In this document: in pieces, positions 1 through 5,437 of the stretch | How positions within the stretch are numbered: position 1 is the stretch's first letter | Layout of the letters: every line of letters begins with the position of its first letter | Assembly: GCA_023409535.1 (NCBI GenBank) | Contig: JAEYGZ010000025.1 | Span: 1 to 10,352 of the forward strand | Origin: Bacillota bacterium | GTDB lineage: Bacteria > Bacillota > Clostridia > Lachnospirales > Lachnospiraceae | Reading direction: 5' to 3' | Length of the DNA: 10,352 bases | Notes under the pieces: model-generated | Databases searched by the model: none | What the model saw: only the letters and a program-made list of their open reading frames with translations | Told to the model about the DNA's origin: nothing | Made by a program: the position numbers and the translations under genes

Positions 1-1
1 A

Positions 2-739
2 AAGGTCATCGAAACTGCAAATCGACTGTCAGCTTACTATTTACAAGATGGTCTAACACGTATCAAGTTTGTTGAGGAAATAAAACAGGTCGTAGAAAAA
101 GAGTTCGCGACAGCACGGCGGGCGAAAGCCGATGAAGAATGCATTGAGTGCATCCAAAATCTGCGTGCTGAAAAAGAGAATCTTCTTGAGCAAGAGCGCT
201 TGTTAAGGACCAGGTCCGCTCAGCTTTATGCGAAAGTCGAGTTCGTCAGAGAAAATAACAAGATAGTCGGATATGTTATTTCAGCTGTGAATGTTGTGCT
301 TTCAGGGATGGTTTTCTTTGGTGGTTTTATGATGTTATCCACTATGGGGCCAATTGGTATGCTGGCTGGGGCAGTCCTGATTGCCGATGGTATGAACGGA
401 TTAACGAAAGAAGTGCTCAACTTTGATCAGCCAGCAGGACATAAACCCTCGCAAGGTATCATTGCTGACTCCGCGATGCATACCGCCCAATTTATGGGAT
501 TTAATCCTAACACGGGCCTGGCTCTCTATAATGGTGTTTCTCTTGTAGCCAGTGTGTACAGCATTGTAGGACTCGCTCGAAAAACTGGAGCCTGGAGATT
601 ATTCCGCTGGCTTACACACGATTACTATCGCAAAGTCAGCACAATGAGCACTCCTACGCTAACAATGAAGATTGTCGGTTATGGTGTTAAAGCAAAAGTG
701 ATTTTCGACCTGGTGACAACAGAAAATGGAACCAGTTAA
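2..739 (+). CDS. DUF4225 domain-containing protein, 5' end cut by window edge
   Basis: The frame is open from base 2, so the gene begins upstream of the window; 245 residues are visible and probably only a few dozen are missing. A TTG at 200 is possible but unlikely as the start, because the residues before it read as ordinary charged helical protein. The first ~80 visible residues are rich in Lys, Glu and Arg (coiled-coil-like). Then comes a Gly-rich hydrophobic hairpin at about 278-405 (GYVISAVNVVLSGMVFF, a GPIG turn, then MLAGAVLIADGMNG). A third hydrophobic stretch follows near 520-585, then a basic tail with WRLFRWLTHDYYRK. From memory this pattern, including the motif around KNNKIMGYV and the Trp-Arg/Lys-Leu-Phe tail, fits the DUF4225 family of enterobacteria, whose function I do not know. 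The hydrophobic hairpin after a charged helical region would suit a membrane-inserting toxin, but that is inference. The gene ends tail-to-tail with the membrane protein gene at 736-1050, overlapping by 4 bp. Confidence 0.75.
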   Translation, partial: KVIETANRLSAYYLQDGLTRIKFVEEIKQVVEKEFATARRAKADEECIECIQNLRAEKENLLEQERLLRTRSAQLYAKVEFVRENNKIVGYVISAVNVVLSGMVFFGGFMMLSTMGPIGMLAGAVLIADGMNGLTKEVLNFDQPAGHKPSQGIIADSAMHTAQFMGFNPNTGLALYNGVSLVASVYSIVGLARKTGAWRLFRWLTHDYYRKVSTMSTPTLTMKIVGYGVKAKVIFDLVTTENGTS

Positions 740-1050
740 TCCTTGATAGCTTTTCGGTAACGCCAGGATTTATAGGAAATTACCGGCGGCTGTGCAAAGG
801 ACATAATGGCAACCCCAAAGATCATCGCCAGCCCCCATGCAATTACTCTATCAGGTGAGCTGAAGACAATAAGTAGTAATAGGATAAAGGTACAAACAGC
901 CACCACTCCCGCCAAGGTGACAAATCGTCTGGCGAGGTCATTTATGGCCTCTCCAAGCGTTCCTCCATATTTTTCAATATTGCTTTTTATCTTCTGCAAT
1001 TCGGGCTGCGTAAACCCTGAACGTAACAAAGCCTCATCAGTCACTTTCAT
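736..1050 (-). CDS. Small two-helix membrane protein, possible immunity partner of the DUF4225 protein
   Basis: This 104-aa protein has a charged N-terminal part (residues 1-42) and two transmembrane helices (about 43-64, FVTLAGVVAVCTFILLLLIV, and 69-86, VIAWGLAMIFGVAIMSFA). A basic C-terminus (KSWRYRKAIKD) follows. Arg41-Arg42 and the basic tail predict both ends in the cytoplasm. There is no signal peptide and I recognise no named domain. The ATG at 1048-1050 follows AAGGGA by 9 nt, and it overlaps the stop of a small upstream reading frame as ATGA. It converges on the DUF4225 gene with overlapping stop codons (736-739). Immunity proteins of pore-forming colicins are small inner-membrane proteins encoded convergently to the toxin, so an immunity role is a reasonable guess, not shown. 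The protein could equally be an unrelated small membrane protein. Confidence 0.7.
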   Translation of the reverse strand: MKVTDEALLRSGFTQPELQKIKSNIEKYGGTLGEAINDLARRFVTLAGVVAVCTFILLLLIVFSSPDRVIAWGLAMIFGVAIMSFAQPPVISYKSWRYRKAIKD

Positions 1051-1247
1051 ATCGTCTCGTCCCTTATCTCCCAGAAGTGTTTTCTCATCCGCTGATTGTG
1101 AAAATAATCATACTGACGAACTTTACAGCAATCCACATGATGTTTGTGCAATGTATTAGATTTCAGACAATAGAAGCCATAAAGCCCCGTTAGTGTTACA
1201 AGCAACAAGCGGAGCGTAGCGGCTGCATCAGTGTTCAGAAGGATCAC
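1047..1247 (-). CDS. Weak small ORF upstream of the membrane protein gene
   Basis: A frame of up to 66 residues ends in an ATGA overlap with the start of the 104-aa membrane protein gene, which would allow translational coupling. It has one hydrophobic stretch (LRLLLVTLTGLYGFYCL) followed by a His/Cys/Arg-rich tail (HKHHVDCCKVRQYDYF). The start is unclear. A good AAGGAG at 1247-1252 abuts and shares a base with the GTG at 1245-1247, so it cannot serve that codon. The next in-frame candidate at proper spacing is a CTG at 1236-1238. An ATG at 1226-1228 opens a different frame of only 10 codons. I do not recognise the sequence. It may be a coupled leader or not a gene at all. Confidence 0.25.
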   Translation of the reverse strand: MILLNTDAAATLRLLLVTLTGLYGFYCLKSNTLHKHHVDCCKVRQYDYFHNQRMRKHFWEIRDETI

Positions 1248-1264
1248 TCCTTATCAGGGTGATC
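1242..1264 (-). promoter_or_regulatory. Hairpin covering a Shine-Dalgarno sequence
   Basis: On the minus strand GATCAC plus CCT pairs with AGG plus GTGATC across a GATA loop, giving about 9 bp with a single bulged A. The AAGGAG at 1247-1252 lies inside the structure. If transcribed, it could mask ribosome access to the small ORF and, by coupling, to the membrane protein. The hairpin is visible; its role is inference. Confidence 0.35.
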
Positions 1265-1626
1265 GTGTACCTTTCGGAGCGTGAGCGAAGCGCTGGCAGA
1301 GCCTGCGTATCGTGTGCAGGTACGTTTACCTGTTTGCGTGGCTCACAGGCCACACATCGAGCTTAAATACGTGTGATCAATCTGTTTCGGGATGGTTTAG
1401 AGACGTTGGCGACGTCATCAGCTTCGAGTTGATAGCGGTTCGTGGGGAGTGTTCACGCTTTCTACCTGTTCGAGCTTTTCAACTACAGGCCGCTAGGTAC
1501 AAACATACCTGAATAGCCACTGTTAACCATAGCGGCAATTGTTGGTCACAGAATCCCTTAAAAAAAACCGTAACTTGAGAGCAAAAATCGTCTTAAACTG
1601 TTGTTTTTAATGGTTTTGTTGTGTGA
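1265..1626. other. Non-coding stretch with several short hairpins, no recognised gene
   Basis: Neither strand has a coding frame with a usable ribosome binding site or familiar protein sequence. A plus-strand frame at 1312-1512 begins without a Shine-Dalgarno sequence and has unremarkable composition. Short perfect stems are present: CAGGTA/TACCTG with a 4-nt loop at 1317-1332, GTGGC/GCCAC at 1338-1353, and GACGT/ACGTC at 1402-1416. The right part (1555-1626) is AT-rich and leads into the att-like repeat. It could be a structured RNA, a decayed gene or junction debris from successive insertions at thrW. Confidence 0.4.
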
Positions 1627-1641
1627 GTGCCGATAATAGGA
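1627..1641. repeat. att-like direct repeat, distal copy
   Basis: GTGCCGATAATAGGA is identical to the thrW 3' end at 3988-4002, and the match stops on both sides. It lies in the middle of a loose inverted repeat, GTTTTGTT (1613-1620) and AACAAAAC (1641-1648). An exact 15-bp match to a tRNA end 2.3 kb away is very unlikely by chance and marks the far junction of an insertion. Confidence 0.8.
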
Positions 1642-1723
1642 ACAAAACACCAACTCAATACATTGTTTTATAATGAAAAATAAAATAACCACCATGAACA
1701 TGCCCCCAAGAATGTCCCAGTTA

Positions 1724-1800
1724 GATTGGCTACCATTCCTCCAATGATGCGGTAATTATCCAATATGAACAATTACCGCAATTCAGGAACCTAGCCAATC
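1724..1800. repeat. Long nested inverted repeat at the 3' end of the nuclease gene
   Basis: The outer arms GATTGGCTA (1724-1732) and TAGCCAATC (1792-1800) enclose TTCCT (1736-1740) against AGGAA (1785-1789). These in turn enclose inner 10-bp arms TGCGGTAATT (1748-1757) and AATTACCGCA (1771-1780) with a 13-nt loop. The outer right arm includes the stop codon of the nuclease gene. There is no T-run after the stem on either strand, so it is not a classical intrinsic terminator. It may stabilise the transcript 3' end or be an element-end structure. Confidence 0.5.
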
Positions 1801-3224
1801 AATGACATCCAGAGCTTGCGCAAGTGTGGGAACAATTGGTCATTTTTAGTCTGATACTCTTCGATAAGCATTAAGATGTCATCATCATCCAATGGCAGAA
1901 TGTATCCACGATCGTCTTTAGCAGTATCTTTGCAGCTTTGGTATAGTTTTTCTTTATTTTCTATACTCCGGCATACCAATATCCCCACTTTTCCTCTGCT
2001 AATCGAGAAGCGCCCGGATAACTGATCTAACTCTGGATTACCAACTTCTTTGCCATAATTTTTACATTCTATGTAAATCATAGAAGAGGGATAGTGCAAG
2101 CCAATCCACTTAAAAAAACCAAATGTGGCCTCATTGCAATAAGAAATATCAATTCTCTTTCTTCCATCATGAATTTTATGCTGCTTCGTCGGATGACAAA
2201 AAGAAGGGTAAAATAAAATTGAAAATAATTTTTCTATCAAATCTTCATATTTAGTTGCATCATCCCTGCCTGGAACTATGGATTTCAACTCGTCAATAAA
2301 TGGCTGAAAATCTACTTTAGGCGATTCATTTTCCATTTCTGCAAAATCAGAGTGCGGTAATGGCTCAGAAGGTGCATCATTTTTCCTCACTCTATATTCA
2401 TCAAGAACATGAGGATACTTAAGCGTTTGTTCAACAATTGCGAGCTTGTCTTTCCCGTATTTCTCCATCAGACTTTTTTTAGTAACCCTATGCTTACCGT
2501 TCTTCAGCAATTGAATTAGTTCTGATCCAGCTTTTAAATGTTGTCTTTGCATTTCAGGTAATAAAAAATGTCTGTAGTATTCATCATGCTGATAAGTTAT
2601 TTGATGCCTCACAATAATTTTCGGAACAAGAATCACTTTACCTTCATTAGTCATCGGCAACGAGACATATCCCAGCTCCCACTTCTCCTCCCTTGGATTC
2701 CAGATAGGCCCAGAGGGGACATTATCAGTTAACTTAATACCATAGTAATTACAAATGTCTTGCGTGTATTTTATTAAAGGGCCTCTTAATATATTTGAAA
2801 CTGCATCTGAAATCATGTCAGTTCCAATGCCCTCAATTAATAAAGCAGTATCTTCTAAATCTTGTAACAGACCAGACTTCGCAGCTTTGCTCTTTGTCAG
2901 AGCTCCCCAAACAGTCTTTGCAGCACCTTCACCAAAACCATGGCCTCTTGATTTCCCACTCGAGTATCCTAAATGATATTCATTCCTTTCGTTTAAACAT
3001 GAAAGTAGATTTTGTGCTTTAACATCTTCACCATTTTTAATTAGTTTCAGAACTGTTTCAAAATAATTTTGAAGATGTGAAGATAATTCATTACCCCAAG
3101 GAGAGTTAAGTGACTTTATTGCCGCAGGATCTAAAAACACCTCAATATCTGTATCTAAAGGGACATCTACGAAATCCAATTCCGATTGATTCCTTTTAAC
3201 TCCAAAAAATTCCGAAAAACGCAT
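1791..3224 (-). CDS. Uncharacterised protein with C-terminal PD-(D/E)XK (Mrr-like) nuclease domain, putative phage defence
   Basis: The product is 477 aa. I chose the ATG at 3222-3224 because AGAGGG sits 6 nt before it; an ATG two codons upstream directly abuts that site. The C-terminal ~150 residues show a restriction-endonuclease-fold core: a Glu-bearing helix (KYEDLIEKLF, about 325-334), RIDI with Asp359, then IECKN with Glu386 and Lys388, then a downstream Gln (LDQLSGRF, Gln401), as in Mrr-like enzymes. The N-terminal ~300 residues form a separate region. It has a Gly-rich segment (GYSSGKSRGHGFGEG, about 86-100) and a conserved-looking EGIGTDMISDAVSNILRG (about 131-148), which I take as a sensor or recognition module. 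I know no functional name for it. No methyltransferase or helicase partner is nearby, so it is not an ordinary type II or type I restriction system. Its promoter overlaps an inverted repeat. The AT-rich composition and position inside an att-bounded segment suggest mobile-element cargo. Confidence 0.85.
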   Translation of the reverse strand: MRFSEFFGVKRNQSELDFVDVPLDTDIEVFLDPAAIKSLNSPWGNELSSHLQNYFETVLKLIKNGEDVKAQNLLSCLNERNEYHLGYSSGKSRGHGFGEGAAKTVWGALTKSKAAKSGLLQDLEDTALLIEGIGTDMISDAVSNILRGPLIKYTQDICNYYGIKLTDNVPSGPIWNPREEKWELGYVSLPMTNEGKVILVPKIIVRHQITYQHDEYYRHFLLPEMQRQHLKAGSELIQLLKNGKHRVTKKSLMEKYGKDKLAIVEQTLKYPHVLDEYRVRKNDAPSEPLPHSDFAEMENESPKVDFQPFIDELKSIVPGRDDATKYEDLIEKLFSILFYPSFCHPTKQHKIHDGRKRIDISYCNEATFGFFKWIGLHYPSSMIYIECKNYGKEVGNPELDQLSGRFSISRGKVGILVCRSIENKEKLYQSCKDTAKDDRGYILPLDDDDILMLIEEYQTKNDQLFPHLRKLWMSLIG

Positions 3225-3259
3225 ATGCATCCCTCTAAAGTTTTAATAGTGTTATTATT

Positions 3260-3288
3260 AATAAACCATGACATGATTCCTTGGTCAA
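3260..3288 (-). promoter_or_regulatory. Predicted promoter of the nuclease gene
   Basis: On the minus strand, TTGACC (3283-3288) and TTTATT (3260-3265) are 17 bp apart. This predicts a transcript start near 3253 and a leader of about 30 nt before the ATG at 3224. The -35 element lies inside the inverted repeat at 3281-3308. The match to consensus is 5 of 6 and 4 of 6. Confidence 0.5.
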
Positions 3289-3308
3289 CAAAAGTCGATT
3301 TTGACCAA
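3281..3308. promoter_or_regulatory. Perfect inverted repeat, likely operator
   Basis: TTGGTCAA (3281-3288) and TTGACCAA (3301-3308) form an 8-bp perfect dyad with a 12-bp centre. The left arm contains the -35 hexamer of the nuclease promoter, so a dimeric protein bound here would block transcription. No DNA-binding regulator gene is seen next to it; the binder could be the nuclease protein itself or a host/phage factor. Confidence 0.5.
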
Positions 3309-3309
3309 A

Positions 3310-3664
3310 ATCGCACTACACTGCACCCGCCTGCGGTTTTCAGATCGCAAAAATTTTTCAGTTGGGATTTTTTACTAATGATAGCGCCAGACCGCGCCAC
3401 AACTGGGGATTTACAGCGAGCAGGGAACGGAAAAGAGTGAAAAGAATTTCAGCTTTTTTCAGTTTAGCTTTACTCCAACATCGTAACCACTTGAATTAAG
3501 CTATTGATAGTAAAGAGATATAAAATTTTAGGTGAGATTTTTTAATGATAACTGACGGCACATTTAAAAGTTAACAAACTGATTCTTATAGACCTTTTTT
3601 CTTAAACAGCTGAAATTTAATGAACCGAAGCCGGGAAAATTTTTAGTTACTCCCAGCGAACCGT
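3310..3664. other. AT-rich non-coding stretch between nuclease promoter and zinc-finger remnant
   Basis: No gene with a credible start and ribosome binding site is visible on either strand. A GC-richer island at about 3380-3432 interrupts otherwise AT-rich DNA. A frame on the minus strand from 3400 runs out of phase into the nuclease gene and lacks a Shine-Dalgarno sequence. AATTTCAGCT (3445-3454) recurs inverted at 3608-3617. In a P2/P4-type element this place would hold late genes such as psu or cargo, so it may be decayed sequence. Confidence 0.4.
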
Positions 3665-3903
3665 TCAGCGGCTCTCTTTGGCAGCCAACAGGAGTTCTAA
3701 TGCTTTTTGTCGCTCATCCGGTGGCAGGGCATCCATTAGCTCTTTAATCCGTCCCTGGCCGCTCAAAGCGCTGGGACTAATCGTGTGTGAGAAGGAAACA
3801 TTCATCACAAGCGTATGCCCACACTCTACATTTGAGCAATAACAGTACACATCTAACAATTTGGGAGGCGGTTTATGTTGCTCACTGTTGACCGAACATG
3901 CGC
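3665..3903 (-). pseudogene. Remnant of an Ogr/Delta-type zinc-finger late regulator (P2/P4 family)
   Basis: Ogr (phage P2) and Delta (satellite P4) are small zinc-finger activators of late promoters. Here one frame gives LLDVYCYCSNVECGHTLVMN, then SFSHTISPSA and a helical tail DALPPDERQKALELL, which fits the family from its second Cys pair onward. The preceding part continues in another frame: AHVRSTVSNINRLP reads from 3903 but ends in a stop. One lost base in the CCCAAA run near 3860-3865 would join the two. The first CxxC pair and the normal ATG are missing; the nearest in-frame start is a TTG at 3857-3859 that would give only half a zinc finger. I therefore call it broken by an N-terminal loss and a frameshift. 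It points away from thrW toward the nuclease gene. Confidence 0.65.
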
Positions 3904-3985
3904 AAAAAATTGACTCAGTTTTCGGGTCTTCTGTCCCACAGTGAAAATATGGAAGGTATAAATGATGCGAAACTTCTTGAAGAGA

Positions 3986-4061
3986 TGGTGCCGATAATAG
4001 GAGTCGAACCTACGACCTTCGCATTACGAATGCGCTGCTCTACCAACTGAGCTATATCGGC
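3986..4061 (-). tRNA. thrW: tRNA-Thr (anticodon CGU), integration hotspot
   Basis: This is a complete 76-nt tRNA with encoded CCA (3986-3988). It has acceptor stem GCCGATA/TATCGGC, D-arm AGCTCAGTTGGTAGAGC, an anticodon loop TTCGTAA with anticodon CGT (complement of 4026-4028), and T-loop GGTTCGACTCC. It matches E. coli thrW as I know it, including its place just downstream of proA. Its last 15 bp before the CA end recur at 1627-1641, so the gene was kept intact when a mobile element inserted at its 3' end. Confidence 0.97.
3988..4002. repeat. att-like direct repeat, thrW copy
   Basis: GTGCCGATAATAGGA covers the discriminator base, the 3' acceptor strand and the start of the T-arm of thrW, and equals 1627-1641. 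It marks the tRNA-side junction of the integrated segment. Confidence 0.8.
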
Positions 4062-4072
4062 CCTGAGAGGCC

Positions 4073-4088
4073 GGTTACGAGCGTAACC
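4073..4088 (-). other. Hairpin in the thrW 5' leader
   Basis: GGTTACG and CGTAACC form a 7-bp perfect stem with a 2-base centre (in practice a slightly shorter stem with a larger loop), 12 nt upstream of the mature tRNA 5' end. It may guide leader processing of the pre-tRNA. Confidence 0.4.
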
Positions 4089-4098
4089 ACGGGGCAAA

Positions 4099-4127
4099 AG
4101 GTTAGATCTATCCGGGTGATGCGTCAA
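4099..4127 (-). promoter_or_regulatory. Predicted thrW promoter
   Basis: TTGACG (4122-4127) is separated by 17 bp from TAACCT (4099-4104) on the minus strand. A GC-rich discriminator (TTTTGCCCCG) follows, as is typical of stably regulated tRNA promoters. This gives thrW its own transcription start between proA and the tRNA. Confidence 0.5.
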
Positions 4128-4165
4128 TGCCCTTTTGAATCAAATGGCTATTTTTGCATCACCCG
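4113..4165. repeat. 10-bp inverted repeat between proA and thrW
   Basis: CGGGTGATGC (4113-4122) and GCATCACCCG (4156-4165) are perfect complements with a 33-nt centre. The pair begins 7 bp after the proA stop and reaches into the thrW promoter. No T-run follows on the proA transcript side, so it is not a standard terminator, though it would fold in a proBA transcript. Confidence 0.5.
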
Positions 4166-4172
4166 TGATTAT

Positions 4173-5426
4173 TTACGCACGAATCGTATCGTCGCCGATG
4201 CCGATCCACTTGTACGTAGTCAACGCTTCCAGGCCCATCGGACCCCGCGCGTGCAGTTTCTGCGTGCTCACGGCCACTTCCGCGCCCAGACCAAACTGTC
4301 CACCGTCGGTGAAGCGGGTTGATGCGTTCACGTACACGGCAGAAGAATCCACTTCGTTTATAAAGCGGTCGGCATTGCGCAGCGTGCGCGTCAGGATGGC
4401 GTCAGAGTGCTGAGTACCATGCTCACGGATGTGCGCGATAGCGTCGTCGAGATCGGCTACGATCTTCACGTTCAGATCCAAAGACAGGAACTCGTCGTCA
4501 TACTGCTCCGCGTTTACCGGCACCACCGTCGCCGGGCCGTCTTTCAGCAGCGCCAGCGCCTTCTCGTCCGCGTGCAGCGTGACGCCACTCTCGGCCATCT
4601 GCTTGCTCAGGGCTGGCAGGAAGGTGTTCGCGATACCCTGATGCACCAGCAGCGTTTCCACCGTATTACAGGTGCTTGGACGCTGGGTTTTGGCATTCAC
4701 GATAATCTTCAGCGCCGGTGCAATTTCGGCGCTCTCGTCCACCACGATATGGCACACGCCGATACCGCCGGTGATCACCGGGATCGTCGACTGCTCGCGG
4801 CACAGCTTGTGCAGGCCCGCGCCACCGCGTGGGATCAGCATGTCGATGTATTTGTCCATACGCAGCATCTCGTTCACCAGCGCACGGTCCGGGCTTTCGA
4901 TGGCCTGCACGGCACCTGCCGGTAAGCCGCACTCCTGCAGCGCCTGCTGGATGACCTTCACCGTCGCGGCGTTGGTGCGCCAGGTCTCTTTCCCGCCGCG
5001 CAGAATGGCGGCGTTACCGGTCTTCAGGCACAGGGAAGCGACATCCACCGTCACGTTCGGACGGGCTTCATAAATCACGCCGATAACGCCGAGAGGCACG
5101 CGGCGGCGCTCCAGACGTAAACCGCTGTCGAGCAGTCCACCGTCGATCACCTGCCCGACCGGGTCGGCCAGGTTACAAACCTGACGGACATCGTCGGCGA
5201 TGCCTTTCAGGCGTGCCGGGGTCAGCGCCAGACGGTCGAGCATCGCTTCGCTCAGACCATTACGACGCGCTTCCAGCAGATCCTGTTCATTGGCGAGGAG
5301 GATTTCCTGCGACTGCGATTCCAGATAATCAGCGATTTTTTCCAGCACGCGGTTTTTCTCGCGGCTGGAAAGGAGCGCCAGTTTGTAAGAGGCGGCCTTG
5401 GCGGCGGCACCCATTTGTTCCAGCAT
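4173..5426 (-). CDS. proA: Gamma-glutamyl phosphate reductase
   Basis: ProA reduces L-glutamyl-5-phosphate with NADPH to glutamate-5-semialdehyde, which cyclises to pyrroline-5-carboxylate: the second step of proline synthesis in the cytoplasm. The protein is 417 aa, the usual E. coli length, and has the aldehyde-dehydrogenase-like fold. The catalytic cysteine is Cys253 in QRPSTCNTVETLL; the segments EARPNVTVDVASLCLKTGNA (120-139) and IPRGGAGL (198-205) are typical. AAGGAG lies 7 nt before the ATG and overlaps the proB stop codon, so the two genes are translated as a pair. Only 11 bp separate them. Everything looks intact. Confidence 0.97.
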   Translation of the reverse strand: MLEQMGAAAKAASYKLALLSSREKNRVLEKIADYLESQSQEILLANEQDLLEARRNGLSEAMLDRLALTPARLKGIADDVRQVCNLADPVGQVIDGGLLDSGLRLERRRVPLGVIGVIYEARPNVTVDVASLCLKTGNAAILRGGKETWRTNAATVKVIQQALQECGLPAGAVQAIESPDRALVNEMLRMDKYIDMLIPRGGAGLHKLCREQSTIPVITGGIGVCHIVVDESAEIAPALKIIVNAKTQRPSTCNTVETLLVHQGIANTFLPALSKQMAESGVTLHADEKALALLKDGPATVVPVNAEQYDDEFLSLDLNVKIVADLDDAIAHIREHGTQHSDAILTRTLRNADRFINEVDSSAVYVNASTRFTDGGQFGLGAEVAVSTQKLHARGPMGLEALTTYKWIGIGDDTIRA

Positions 5427-5437
5427 TTTCTGGCTCC

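Larger units (their letters stand above)
1627..4002. mobile_element. att-bounded thrW-associated segment without integrase (decayed P2/P4-like element)
   Basis: The segment is bounded by two exact 15-bp copies of GTGCCGATAATAGGA in the same orientation. One is the 3' end of thrW (3988-4002) and the other is free (1627-1641). Between them lie only a nuclease-like gene (1791-3224) and an Ogr/Delta zinc-finger remnant (3665 to about 3903). DNA here is visibly richer in A+T than the proBA side. Use of tRNA 3' ends as attB sites, with duplication of the end at the far junction, is well known for tyrosine-recombinase elements, and thrW is such a site. No integrase, replication or capsid gene is present, so the segment would need help to move, or is a deletion remnant. 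Confidence 0.65.

Noticed and set aside
1209..1293. Two similar GGAGCGT-AGCG motifs (about 1209-1222 and 1275-1293) considered as a repeat array
   Set aside because: Only two imperfect copies exist with no regular spacing, so there is no array or CRISPR.
1312..1512. 66-codon plus-strand frame in the gene-free stretch
   Set aside because: It has no ribosome binding site, no familiar sequence and a composition of no special note.
3167..3400. 77-codon minus-strand frame running over the nuclease promoter and gene start
   Set aside because: It lacks a Shine-Dalgarno sequence, overlaps the nuclease gene out of phase, and spans its promoter and dyad; most likely chance.
3445..3617. 10-bp inverted repeat AATTTCAGCT at 3445-3454 and 3608-3617
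   Set aside because: In an AT-rich stretch of this length a match like this is not far from chance, and it is not tied to any feature.
3915..4127. 70-codon minus-strand frame passing through thrW
   Set aside because: Its middle is a translation of the tRNA itself, which is a frequent false gene call.
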